From Planctomycetaceae bacterium (GTDB taxonomy: Bacteria; Planctomycetota; Phycisphaerae; Sedimentisphaerales; Anaerohalosphaeraceae), in NCBI GenBank assembly GCA_021372945.1, contig JAJFTK010000123.1, forward strand, positions 1 to 64,000: a stretch of DNA of 64,000 nucleotides, in the 5' to 3' direction. Below, piece after piece: positions 34,659 to 43,862 of the stretch. Every line of letters starts with the position of its first letter. The first letter of the stretch is position 1. The position numbers were made by a program, and so were the translations under genes. The notes beneath the pieces are model-generated. The model was not told where the DNA came from. It ran no database searches and worked only from the letters and a program-made list of their open reading frames with translations.

Positions 34659-37600
34659 ATGAGTCGGAAGCGTTTTGTCTATCTATCGGTTGCCGTAATG
34701 GTGTCATTATTGGTAGGCCGTGCGGCAGCGTTGAAAGTGGCACCTTTCCATTATGCAAACGACGAGGATGAGCAATGGAAGCCCCTGGGCGGCGGTCCCA
34801 TCGGGCAGGACTGGAGCAACCCGGAAAACTGGTGGCACAACGTGCTGCCGACCAGTGCGCAGAAAGCCAAGGTCAACCGCGTTCCGGGCCCCATCATCGA
34901 CAGCCCGGTGAACATCTACCAACTTTTCGTCAGCGAAGGTAATTTGAGCGCGTTCGAGTATTCACCGTGCACGCTGCAGGTGCTGGACGGCGCCAACCTG
35001 CAGATCGGGCAGGTCGCGATCCTGGGTTATTACCCGCTGGATACCGGCATTCTGCAGATCGACGGCGGCACCGTGAATATCGCCAGCCACCTGTTCGTGG
35101 GACGCATGGGCAAGGGCAAGCTGGTGATGAACGGCGGCGACCTGACCGTGGGCGGCAACTTCGCGGTTGCTTTCCAGGGCGGCGACGGGCGCGTGGAACT
35201 CAACGGCGGAACGCTGCACATCAACCAGTTAACGTATGAGTTTGCTTTTACCGAAGCGGACCCGAATATCCCGTTGCCCGGCGGACCGGGTATTGCGGCG
35301 ATCGACCTTTCCGGCGGCTCGATCGTGCACAGCGGCACGGCCGTACCGGCGGTCTATCAGCAGATGATCGATGCCGGCAAACTGACCGCGTACCACGGCA
35401 AGGGCGACGTGATCGTTCGTTTCGACGCCGCGACTCAGCAGACCACCGTCACGGGTCAGAAGCTGTTATGGAATTATTCCGATATTAACGTCAGCGCCAG
35501 CAGCATCGTGGTGGACGAGGGCTGGAGCGGACTGGATCGCATGTTCAAGGCCAGCGTCACCGACCCCAACGCGACGATCTTCCTGGATGACCCAGCCGGC
35601 GCCGTTTACTTTGTGGAATGGCAGACGGCGGGACCGGTCACGGTGGAATCGATCGAGATGACGGCCGAACGCGATAACGAAAGCGGCGTGCCGCCGTTCG
35701 GACGCGCGGTCCGGCACTTCACCCTGAAGGCCCGCAGCGCCGGCTCGCCGACGTATGACCAGGTCCTGTACAACGGCGACATCACTTACACCACCAATGT
35801 AACCGAACTTATCTATGCCTTGCCTGAGGCCGTGACGGCGCAGGATTTCCGCGCCGAATTCACTGGCAACGATATTCGCGGCGTTCGCATCCGGCGTTTG
35901 AACGCGTCAGGCACGCGAACGGTCGATCAGCGCTGGAACTTTTCCGATTTGACGATGACCGCGGGCGGCAGCCCGGTAGTGGTCGATCCGAACCAGCCGG
36001 GCGCCTTTGACCTGGCCAACATGTTTGAGAACCAGCGGCTGGATAACCTGGCGACCATCTTCATGGACGGTGCGGGAGTCGACCCGGTGTATACCGTCGT
36101 GTTCAGGCCGGTCCATCCGGGCGACGTTCGTTCGATCGAGTTTGTGGCAGAACATGACAATATGGATAACGGCTACCAGCGCGCCGTCAAGCATTTCAAA
36201 TTGAAGGCCAAGAGCATCGGTTCGGATATCTATGACCGGGTGCTGTATGACGCCGACATCGCGGTGCCGTATCAAAACAACGTGTTTCGAACGACATTTG
36301 ACGTGCCCGGCGGCGTGATCGCTTATGAATACTGCGCCGAATTCACGGGCAACGACGCGCTGGGCGTGCGGGTTCGCGAACTCAACGCCTTCGGAACGGA
36401 TTCGGATATCGAGCCGGTGTGGAACCCGGATAACGTGATCATCGGCAACCGCACGCCGTTCCAGGTGTACAATGAATTCTATGATGTGGATAATATGTTC
36501 CAGAAGAGCGGCGAAGCGATCGATCCGAACTTCGCGTCAACGATCTTCGAGGATTTCCCGGCGGACAGCGTTTACTACGTGGAATGGAAGACCAAGTCCA
36601 GGGTGTGCGTCAACACCGTCCATCTGCTGGCGACACACGATGCCGTGACGGATCCGATCACACCGATGAAGCGGGCGATGAAGCAGTTTGTCCTGAAGGC
36701 CAAGAGCGCCGGCTCGACTACGTATGACCTGACGCTTTACAGCGGTGCCGTGGCCGTACCCTACAATGCTCCGTATAACCCGGCGGTGCTGGATAAGTGG
36801 ATCAACCTGGCCGTGCCGGTGGTGGCCAGTGAGTTCCGTGCCGAGTTTACCGGCAATGACAACCTGGGCATTCGCCTTGGAGAACTGGACGCGCTGGGGA
36901 CCATCCTGCCGAACGTGGCGGGCGACCTCAACGACAGCAGCGACGTCGACTTGGACGATTTCGCGGTGCTGGCAGGCAACTGGGCGCTCGACAACAGCGG
37001 TACGATGCCGATGCAGTCGCTGGAGACGTTCGAATCGTATGCGTCGCTGCCTAACACGGTTTGGTTCAACTGGGACGGCCAAACCAGCTCGTATTACAAT
37101 AAGCTTTACCTGGAAACGGGAATCGTCAAGTCCGGCACGAAGGCGCTGAAATGGACGTATGACCTGGATCCGGGCGTGGTGACAGGCGATGACAAATCGG
37201 GCTTGGTCTACAAACTGGCGACGCCGGTCGACCTGCGGAATTACAGCAAGATGCGGGTCTGGATCTATCGCGATGCGACCAACAGCCTAGAGAATTATCT
37301 CGGCGTCAAATTCATGTGGTCGGGTACGACGGATCAGCCCCACGACAGCAAGACGCAGGCGGAAGCCATGATTCTCAGTGCCAACGGCTCCTCGAAGACG
37401 CCGGGCGGCGTATGGACCGAGTGGGTCATCGATCTTAAGAATGACCTGGTCTTCAGGAATCGGTCAACCACGGGCGCGGATGACATATATGATGTCGGCA
37501 GCATTATCTTCTACCTGAACAATCGCCAGGAATTCAGAGGCGGCATGGGAACGCTGTGGCTGGATGAGATCCGGCTCGAACAGGATTGCGTAAGCCCCGA

Positions 37601-37679
37601 AGCCGACCTCAATGACGACTGCAAGGTCGATATCAATGACCTGGCGGTTCTCGTAGGCAACTGGCTGGTTGGTAAATAA
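34659..37679 (+). CDS. Secreted modular protein: solenoid, three discoidin-like repeats, FESY module, two dockerin-like loops
   Basis: A 1006-residue exported protein. It has a signal peptide (about 1-24), solenoid repeats (about 30-262) and three tandem copies of a domain of about 160 residues (about 267-423, 424-585 and 586-750). Each copy contains a R/MAVRHF/MKQFxLKAxS...YD motif and ends RAEFTGND...G(I/V)R; they look like discoidin/F5-8-type beta-sandwich domains. A dockerin-like loop (about 754-780) follows, then a FESY module (about 788-975) like that of the 22289 protein, then a second dockerin-like loop (GDLNDDCKVDINDL-type, about 979-1006). No catalytic motif is seen, so a carbohydrate-binding scaffold is inferred. 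CAGGAG lies ten bases before the ATG. A strong terminator follows. Confidence 0.84.
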   Translation: MSRKRFVYLSVAVMVSLLVGRAAALKVAPFHYANDEDEQWKPLGGGPIGQDWSNPENWWHNVLPTSAQKAKVNRVPGPIIDSPVNIYQLFVSEGNLSAFEYSPCTLQVLDGANLQIGQVAILGYYPLDTGILQIDGGTVNIASHLFVGRMGKGKLVMNGGDLTVGGNFAVAFQGGDGRVELNGGTLHINQLTYEFAFTEADPNIPLPGGPGIAAIDLSGGSIVHSGTAVPAVYQQMIDAGKLTAYHGKGDVIVRFDAATQQTTVTGQKLLWNYSDINVSASSIVVDEGWSGLDRMFKASVTDPNATIFLDDPAGAVYFVEWQTAGPVTVESIEMTAERDNESGVPPFGRAVRHFTLKARSAGSPTYDQVLYNGDITYTTNVTELIYALPEAVTAQDFRAEFTGNDIRGVRIRRLNASGTRTVDQRWNFSDLTMTAGGSPVVVDPNQPGAFDLANMFENQRLDNLATIFMDGAGVDPVYTVVFRPVHPGDVRSIEFVAEHDNMDNGYQRAVKHFKLKAKSIGSDIYDRVLYDADIAVPYQNNVFRTTFDVPGGVIAYEYCAEFTGNDALGVRVRELNAFGTDSDIEPVWNPDNVIIGNRTPFQVYNEFYDVDNMFQKSGEAIDPNFASTIFEDFPADSVYYVEWKTKSRVCVNTVHLLATHDAVTDPITPMKRAMKQFVLKAKSAGSTTYDLTLYSGAVAVPYNAPYNPAVLDKWINLAVPVVASEFRAEFTGNDNLGIRLGELDALGTILPNVAGDLNDSSDVDLDDFAVLAGNWALDNSGTMPMQSLETFESYASLPNTVWFNWDGQTSSYYNKLYLETGIVKSGTKALKWTYDLDPGVVTGDDKSGLVYKLATPVDLRNYSKMRVWIYRDATNSLENYLGVKFMWSGTTDQPHDSKTQAEAMILSANGSSKTPGGVWTEWVIDLKNDLVFRNRSTTGADDIYDVGSIIFYLNNRQEFRGGMGTLWLDEIRLEQDCVSPEADLNDDCKVDINDLAVLVGNWLVGK

Positions 37680-37712
37680 CCAGCTTGGCCGCGTTCAAAT
37701 AGTTTAATCGTG

Positions 37713-37744
37713 AGGGGCTGGGTAAAAAGTACCCAGCCCTTTTT
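37713..37744 (+). terminator. Rho-independent terminator
   Basis: GGGCTGGGT and ACCCAGCCC form a 9-base stem with an A-rich 7-base loop, followed by TTTTT. It separates the secreted-protein cluster from the next operon. Confidence 0.9.
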
Positions 37745-37779
37745 GTCGAAGCGTGAATAGCCCGAAAGGCAAAAGGGCA

Positions 37780-37808
37780 TTGACTTGTATGCCTAAATGG
37801 ACTAAAAT
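37780..37808 (+). promoter_or_regulatory. Sigma70-like promoter of the alpha-mannoside operon
   Basis: TTGACT (37780-37785) and TAAAAT (37803-37808) are spaced by 17 bases. The predicted start near 37815 gives a leader of about 50 bases for the HAD gene. Confidence 0.65.
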
Positions 37809-37863
37809 ATTTTAAGTTAAACACTTTTTGTACTTTCGGATGCGACTTTTTACAAAGGATATT

Positions 37864-38838
37864 ATGGACGTTCGTTTTCTGGGTTCTTTGGCAAATGAAT
37901 CTGACTTTATTCCGCTTGAGCGGTGCTCGGACGGCCGTTTTATCGCGGGCAAAGATGGCGTGAAAGCCGTGCTGGCAACAGGCGACCGAAAAGTAGAGTT
38001 CATCCTGTTTCACCAGCATATGCTGGCGTATGTGCATTCGGCTCTGGGATACCCGGCCTACTATCCGATTGAGCCCGTGAGTATGGCAAAACCCATCAAG
38101 GCTGTGCTGATGGACCTGGACGGGACGAGCGTTCGCAGCGAATCATTTTGGATTTGGATCATACAACTGACCACCGCAAGCCTGCTGAACAACCCCAAAT
38201 TCGAGCTGGACGAATCAGATACCCCCTTCGTATCGGGGCACAGCGTATCAGAGCATTTACAGCATTGCATACGCAAGTACTGCCCCGATAAGACGCTGGA
38301 AGAGGCGCGGCGCTATTATTTCGAGCATACGCATTTTCAAATGGAAGAGATCGTTAAGGGCCGGGGCAAGGCCAACGCGTTTACGCCCTCGCCAGGTCTT
38401 AAAGAGTTCCTGCTGGAGTTGAAGAATGCTAACATCAAGATCGGCCTGGTGACTTCCGGCCTATACGAGAAGGCTTGGCCCGAGATCGTGTCGGCGTTTC
38501 GCACGCTGGGGATGGGCGATCCGAAAGATTTTTATGATGCGATCATTACCGCCGGCTACCCGTTGCGGAAAGGGGAAGTGGGAACGCTCGGCGAGTTGTC
38601 GCCCAAGCCGCACCCGTGGCTCTATGCGGAAACCAGCCGCGTGGGTCTGGGACTCAGCGCTGACCAGCGAAGCCATGTTGTCGGCATCGAAGACAGCGGC
38701 GCCGGCGTGTGTGCCATCCGCCTGGCCAACTTTTCGGTCATCGGATTTGGCGGCGGCAATATTATCGAAAGTGGAACCAAGGGTCTTTGTGACCATTATT
38801 GTGAATCGTTTGAAGAGATTTGGAGAGTGATACGATGA
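37864..38838 (+). CDS. HAD-superfamily hydrolase, beta-phosphoglucomutase-like, with N-terminal extension
   Basis: A 324-residue cytoplasmic phosphatase or phosphomutase-like protein. The HAD core starts near residue 75. Motif I is AVLMDLDGTSVRSE (nucleophile Asp and the D-x-D-G-T box), motif II is LVTSGLY, and the Lys/Asp motifs are in SPKPHPWLY and VVGIEDSGAGV. The cap between 100 and 190 is helical. The first 75 residues (RFLGSLANESDFIPLE...) are not part of a normal HAD fold and I do not recognise them. The start at 37864 has AAGGA four bases upstream. Its stop overlaps the GH38 start (ATGA). A role in handling a sugar phosphate from the mannoside pathway is inferred. Confidence 0.82.
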   Translation: MDVRFLGSLANESDFIPLERCSDGRFIAGKDGVKAVLATGDRKVEFILFHQHMLAYVHSALGYPAYYPIEPVSMAKPIKAVLMDLDGTSVRSESFWIWIIQLTTASLLNNPKFELDESDTPFVSGHSVSEHLQHCIRKYCPDKTLEEARRYYFEHTHFQMEEIVKGRGKANAFTPSPGLKEFLLELKNANIKIGLVTSGLYEKAWPEIVSAFRTLGMGDPKDFYDAIITAGYPLRKGEVGTLGELSPKPHPWLYAETSRVGLGLSADQRSHVVGIEDSGAGVCAIRLANFSVIGFGGGNIIESGTKGLCDHYCESFEEIWRVIR

Positions 38839-41747
38839 AAGACGCAACTACGCCTGAGACTGTCCAAAGCGCATCGACGCCGAAAGCCGTGTCGAAGCGC
38901 GCTCAATGTCATTTTATATCCAATACCCATTGGGACAGGGAATGGCGATTCTCCATGCAGCGCACGCGTCACATGCTCGTTTATATGATGGACATGCTGC
39001 TGGACATTTTTGAAAAGGAACCGCATTTCAAGTCCTTCCACCTGGACTCGCAAACGATCCCGCTGCAGGATTACCTGGAGATCCGGCCGGAACGAAAACC
39101 GCTGCTTGAAAAATATGTGCGCGAAAAGAAGCTGTTTGTGGGCCCGTGGTTCTGCCTGCCGGATGAATTCTGTGTCGGCGGCGAGTCGCTGGTGCGCAAC
39201 CTGCTGCTGGGCCACAAGATCGCCCGCGAATTCGGCCACGTCAGCAAGACCGGGTATTCGCCGTTTTCCTGGGGCCAGATCTCGCAGATGCCGCAGATCT
39301 ATAACAACTTCGGCATCCAGTTCGCCGCCTTCTACCGCGGCGTCAACACCATCGTCGCGCCCCGTTCGGAATATCTGTGGGAGGGCGCCGATGGAACAAC
39401 CCTGATCGCGTCACGGCTGGCCGTGCGGCCGCGCTACAATATCTGGTATGTCGTTCAGCGTCCGGCGTATTGGAACCAGCAGGACGTCAATAACCGCGTG
39501 ATGCTCTGGAAAAATGGCCACGGCCCGTTCAAGTTCGCCGACGAAGCGCATTACGGGCTGGATATGCAATACGTTCATCCCCGCTTTGACTATTTCAAGG
39601 ACAATCTGCCGCAGCGGGCACGACAGGCCTACGACGAACAGGATGGCGACTGGACGACCGTTCACCGGTTCTGGTCGTGTGGGCATGATTCTTCGTGCCC
39701 GGATATTCGCGAGGTCCGAATGATTGCCGATTGTGGAGCCGCCCTCAAGGATGAGGCGGATGTCTTTCACAGCAGCTTCGAGGAATTTCAAAAGGGCGTT
39801 TGCCAAAACGCCTCCACGGACCTTCCCAGGGCCAAGGGCGAGATGCGGCACTACTACACTGCCGGCAGCACCAGCGTTCTGTTCGGCTGGGTTATTTCCG
39901 CCCGCATGGACCTCAAGAAAGACAACTTTATCACCGAACGAGCCCTGACCGCTTACGCCGAGCCGCTGGCCGTATTTTCCGGCCTCCTCGGGGCGGGCTA
40001 CCCGCAGGGCTTTATCGATAACGCCTATAATTGGCTGCTGCAAAACCACGGGCACGATTCGATCGGGGGCTGCAGCCGCGATATCATCGGAATGGATATG
40101 CTTCATCGAACGCGCCAGAGCCGCGAGATCAGTTCCTGCGTCACCGAGCGCGCGATGATGAATCTTGTCGGTTCGATTGACTTGTCAAAGTGCAAGCCAA
40201 ACGATATGACGCTGGTCGTTTATAATCCGTCTGCGTTCAAGAGAACCGAGATCATGCCCGCGGTGATCGATATTCCGCAAGAGTGGGAATGTGACGCGTT
40301 CGAGGTCCAGGATGAACATCACAACCGCGTCGGCATGCAGCTTTGCGGCACTTCCTCCAAAAGCACGCCGATCGTGCAATCGCCGAATGATACGCCGAAC
40401 ACAATGCAGATGAAACGGCATCACGTGCGTTTGAAACTGGAGGAGATCTCCTCCATGGGTTATCGCACGTTCATGATCAAGCCGCTCAAGAAATTCTGCG
40501 CTCGCAAGCCCAAGAGCCTCTTAACCGGGCCGGACATGATGGAAAACGAATTTCTTGCCGTCAAGATCAACTCTAACGGAACGCTTCGCGTGACGGACAA
40601 ACAAACCGGCAAGGTTTTTGACAACATGGGCTACTTCCGCGATTCGAGCGAGATCGGCAATCCCTGGGAACATCACACAGTCGCCAGTGAATCCCGCTAT
40701 ACCAGCCTGAACGAAAATGCCGAAGTGGTGCTGGTCCAGGAAGGACCCCTGGAGACGGAATTTCGGGTGACGTTATGCATGATGCTGCCGCAGGGCCGCA
40801 CCAAAGATGACCGTGCACGCAGCGAACAGCTCGTACCCTTCAAGATCGTCAATCATGTCAGACTTCGCTGGGGGCAGCCCTGGGTGGAGATCTCGACGGC
40901 GATCGACAATATCATTGAGGACCACTACCTGCAGGTGGCCTTCCCGACAAATATTCTCAGCGACAAAGTCATGGTGCAGGGGCAGTTCGATACGATCGAA
41001 CGTTCGGTCATCCCGCCGGATCCATCTTTATTCGATGAAAAGCCGCAAACCGAACAGCCGATGAATTCGTTTGTCGATATCAGTGACGCTGCGCATGGAC
41101 TGGCGCTGCTCAATGAAGGGCTAAAGGCCTATGAAGCTGCCGATGACCCCGCGCGCACGATCAGTTTGACTTTGCTTCGATGTTTCCCGCTACGGATCTG
41201 CGTCACACAGGACATGCTGGATTACAGCCAGGTCGATAAAGGTTCGCAGTGTCTTGGCCGCCACGTTTTCCGCTATGCCGTGATGCCGCACGCCGGCGAC
41301 TGGGAGCAGGCGAAGGTCTGGCAGGCTGCGGATCGTTTCAACCTTGATTTCCTGGCGGCTCAGGTCGGGCCGACTCATCACGGGACCGAGCCTTTGACAA
41401 AGTCGTTTCTTGAGATCAAACCGGATGTGCTGCTCATCAGTTGCGTCAAGCGCAGTGAAAGCGGTAAAGGCTGGGTGGTGCGGTTTTACAATCCGTTTAA
41501 CAGAACGATCCAGGGCGCTGTCCGCTTGAACAAGGGTTTTGCCGAGCCGGCAAAGGTTCTTTCGCCGGTGGAGCGGGTTGGATTGGAATTTTCACTTCCG
41601 ACCGAAAAAACCGGCAAATGGGAAACCGTCCGGCAGGTTACAATGGAAGAATTGCCGGAATACGACCTGGTAATGGATCCGGAAGGCTGGGTCCAGTTTG
41701 AATTGACGAAGAAGAAAATCATGACGATCGAATTTTTGGCGACATAA
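38835..41747 (+). CDS. GH38 alpha-mannosidase-like protein lacking the usual nucleophile
   Basis: A 970-residue GH38-family protein without a signal peptide, so cytoplasmic. The zinc-site motif N-T-H-W-D-R-E-W (H32, D34) and the distal His in NHGHDSIGGCS (H407) are present. In relatives the nucleophile Asp lies in GYxPDSFGxxxQMPQI; here the segment is GYSPFSWGQISQMPQIY with Phe at residue 144. A candidate acid/base region is CGHDSSCPDI near 280. The C-terminal half is the family's beta-sandwich domain. The Asp normally also binds zinc, so ordinary catalysis is doubtful. The reading frame is open on both sides, so a frameshift does not explain it. The gene overlaps the HAD gene by four bases and precedes a symporter gene. 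Confidence 0.88.
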   Translation: MKDATTPETVQSASTPKAVSKRAQCHFISNTHWDREWRFSMQRTRHMLVYMMDMLLDIFEKEPHFKSFHLDSQTIPLQDYLEIRPERKPLLEKYVREKKLFVGPWFCLPDEFCVGGESLVRNLLLGHKIAREFGHVSKTGYSPFSWGQISQMPQIYNNFGIQFAAFYRGVNTIVAPRSEYLWEGADGTTLIASRLAVRPRYNIWYVVQRPAYWNQQDVNNRVMLWKNGHGPFKFADEAHYGLDMQYVHPRFDYFKDNLPQRARQAYDEQDGDWTTVHRFWSCGHDSSCPDIREVRMIADCGAALKDEADVFHSSFEEFQKGVCQNASTDLPRAKGEMRHYYTAGSTSVLFGWVISARMDLKKDNFITERALTAYAEPLAVFSGLLGAGYPQGFIDNAYNWLLQNHGHDSIGGCSRDIIGMDMLHRTRQSREISSCVTERAMMNLVGSIDLSKCKPNDMTLVVYNPSAFKRTEIMPAVIDIPQEWECDAFEVQDEHHNRVGMQLCGTSSKSTPIVQSPNDTPNTMQMKRHHVRLKLEEISSMGYRTFMIKPLKKFCARKPKSLLTGPDMMENEFLAVKINSNGTLRVTDKQTGKVFDNMGYFRDSSEIGNPWEHHTVASESRYTSLNENAEVVLVQEGPLETEFRVTLCMMLPQGRTKDDRARSEQLVPFKIVNHVRLRWGQPWVEISTAIDNIIEDHYLQVAFPTNILSDKVMVQGQFDTIERSVIPPDPSLFDEKPQTEQPMNSFVDISDAAHGLALLNEGLKAYEAADDPARTISLTLLRCFPLRICVTQDMLDYSQVDKGSQCLGRHVFRYAVMPHAGDWEQAKVWQAADRFNLDFLAAQVGPTHHGTEPLTKSFLEIKPDVLLISCVKRSESGKGWVVRFYNPFNRTIQGAVRLNKGFAEPAKVLSPVERVGLEFSLPTEKTGKWETVRQVTMEELPEYDLVMDPEGWVQFELTKKKIMTIEFLAT

Positions 41748-41765
41748 CCCCAAAATGGAGTTTCT

Positions 41766-43862
41766 ATGAGCTCACTGCACTTGGTGGACCGCGTCATCAT
41801 CTTTGTTTATTTTGTGTGTCTCGTCGGACTGGGCTTGCATCTTAAGAAAAAGGCTTCCGGCGGGATGGATGACTACTTCTTGGGCGGACGCCAGTTGCCG
41901 TGGTGGGCGTTGGGCATTTCCGGGATGGCCAGTTTTTTGGACCTCACCGGAACGATGATCATCGTTTCCTTTCTATACATGATGGGCCCGCGCGGGCTTT
42001 TTGTCGAATTTCGCGGGGGAGCGGTGCTCGTGCTGGCGGTGATGATGTTATGGACAGGCAAGTGGCATCGTCGTTCCGGCTGCATCACCGGCGCCGAGTG
42101 GATGGTCTATCGCTTTGGCGACACGCTGGGCGGACGATTTGCCCGTATGTCGGGTGCCCTTGCCGCCATCGTTAGTTCCGTTGGGATGATCGCTTACCTG
42201 ATCAAGGGTTCCGGCCTGTTCGTGGCGATGTTTCTGCCGATCTCGCCGGAATGGTGCGCGATCGTCATGATCGGCCTGGCGACGATTTACATCTTGACCT
42301 CGGGTTTTTACGGCGTCGTTTATACGGACATTTTCCAATCGGGCATCATCCTCGTGGCGGTCGTTTTCATCTCGGTGATGGCTTTTATGAAGGTAGAAAG
42401 CCTGGATCAGATCGCCGCACTGGCCAAAGAGGTTACCGGCCAGGCTGCCTGGACAACTTCTTCGTGCAGTTGGAAAACCCCAATGCCTAAGGGCTATGAA
42501 CAATATAATTTCCTGTTCATCGTCGCGGCGTTCTACCTGTTCAGGAACATCATTTTTGGAATGGGCTCCGGCGGCGACCAGCGGTACTTTGGCGCCAAGG
42601 ACGATAAAGAATGCGGCAAGCTCACCTTCCTGTGGACCAACCTCATGATGTTCCGCTGGCCGATGATGATGGGTTTTGCGGTGCTGGGTTTGTTCATGGT
42701 CAAGAACCTGTTTCCGGACCAGACCGTGCTGGCCGAGGCCGCGACGCTGGTTAAGGCGCAAGTTGGGCAGGTTGACAAGAGCCGCTGGGCGGAAGTGCTT
42801 GCCAGTATCTCCAATTCGCCGCAGAATTTTCCGGCCGAATTCGTGGAGCGATTGCAGGTCCTTTTCGGCGCGGAGTGGCAGGTCAAAATGCACCTGTTGA
42901 GTTATGAAGGGACGATCGATCCCGAGCGGATCCTGCCAGCGGTGATACTCTATAATATGCCGGTGGGGCTCAAGGGCCTCGTGCTGGTGGCCCTGATCGC
43001 GGCGTCGCTGTCGACGTTCGGCTCGATCGTCAACTGGACGATTGGATTTTTCACACGGGATTTTTATCAAGCTTACCTGCGGCCCAAGGCCTCAAATCAG
43101 GAATTATTGAGAGTCAGTTGGATATTCGGATTTGTATTTGTGGTAGCCAGTTTCCTGTTTGCTTATTCCGTAAAGAACATCAATGATATCTGGGACTGGT
43201 TCATTATGGCGCTGGGCGGAGGACTTGTGATCCCAAGCATCCTGCGCTTCTACTGGTGGCGGTTCAACGGCGGCGGATTTGCGATCGGGACAATGGTTGG
43301 TCTGATCGGCGCTATCGTTTTTCGAATTGCCCAGGTCTATTACGGTGACGCCAGCCCCCAGATCAGTATGATCCTGAGCAATCCCGTGCTCCAATTCTTT
43401 ATTACTGTGCTGATCGGATTGATCGGAACCATCATTGGCACCTATCTGACCCGTCCGACCGACCAGAAGATACTGCAGCAGTTTTACCGTACGACACGTC
43501 CGTTCGGGTTCTGGAAACCGCTTCTGAACACGCTCAGTCCGCAGGTTAGGGCCGAGGTGAAGAAGGAACACATTCGCGATGTTGTCGCGTTGCCGTTCGC
43601 GTTGGCCTGGCAGATTACCTTGTTCCTGCTGCCGATGCTTCTTCTGATCAAGAATTGGTCGGCGTTTTGGATCACGCTGTCTATCTTTGCGGTTTCGCTG
43701 GCGGGTCTTTACTTTATCTGGCTGAGGAAGTGGGGCGAGGAGGTGGTCTTTGAGGGTTCCGTGCAGCCGAGGGCCGCGCAAATCCTCGACCCGACCGTAC
43801 CTTCCGAAAAGGCCAAAGCGGCGGTGCACGTGAAGCCTGAAATTGCGGAAGTGAAAAAATGA
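41766..43862 (+). CDS. Sodium:solute symporter family transporter
   Basis: A 698-residue inner-membrane transporter of the SSS family. It begins with a helix and the motif MDDYFLGGRQLPWWALGISGMASFLDLTG, of which the D-Y-F-L-G-G-R part is typical of sugar and solute symporters. About 13 or 14 hydrophobic helices follow, with a longer cytoplasmic loop near 320-380 and a hydrophilic tail after 570. The position between a GH38-type protein and a GH99-like hydrolase suggests it imports an oligosaccharide or monosaccharide, perhaps mannose-derived. TGGAG precedes the ATG. It overlaps the next gene by four bases (ATGA). Confidence 0.92.
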   Translation: MSSLHLVDRVIIFVYFVCLVGLGLHLKKKASGGMDDYFLGGRQLPWWALGISGMASFLDLTGTMIIVSFLYMMGPRGLFVEFRGGAVLVLAVMMLWTGKWHRRSGCITGAEWMVYRFGDTLGGRFARMSGALAAIVSSVGMIAYLIKGSGLFVAMFLPISPEWCAIVMIGLATIYILTSGFYGVVYTDIFQSGIILVAVVFISVMAFMKVESLDQIAALAKEVTGQAAWTTSSCSWKTPMPKGYEQYNFLFIVAAFYLFRNIIFGMGSGGDQRYFGAKDDKECGKLTFLWTNLMMFRWPMMMGFAVLGLFMVKNLFPDQTVLAEAATLVKAQVGQVDKSRWAEVLASISNSPQNFPAEFVERLQVLFGAEWQVKMHLLSYEGTIDPERILPAVILYNMPVGLKGLVLVALIAASLSTFGSIVNWTIGFFTRDFYQAYLRPKASNQELLRVSWIFGFVFVVASFLFAYSVKNINDIWDWFIMALGGGLVIPSILRFYWWRFNGGGFAIGTMVGLIGAIVFRIAQVYYGDASPQISMILSNPVLQFFITVLIGLIGTIIGTYLTRPTDQKILQQFYRTTRPFGFWKPLLNTLSPQVRAEVKKEHIRDVVALPFALAWQITLFLLPMLLLIKNWSAFWITLSIFAVSLAGLYFIWLRKWGEEVVFEGSVQPRAAQILDPTVPSEKAKAAVHVKPEIAEVKK

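Noticed and set aside
16000..36000. Many short repeats that could suggest a CRISPR array or satellite repeat
   Set aside because: They are in-frame, diverged protein repeats (MNGGT-type turns and fibronectin-like units), without constant direct repeats and unique spacers.
39252..39280. A frameshift as the explanation for the missing GH38 nucleophile
   Set aside because: The residues before and after Phe144 align with the family motif in the same frame, so only a substitution fits.
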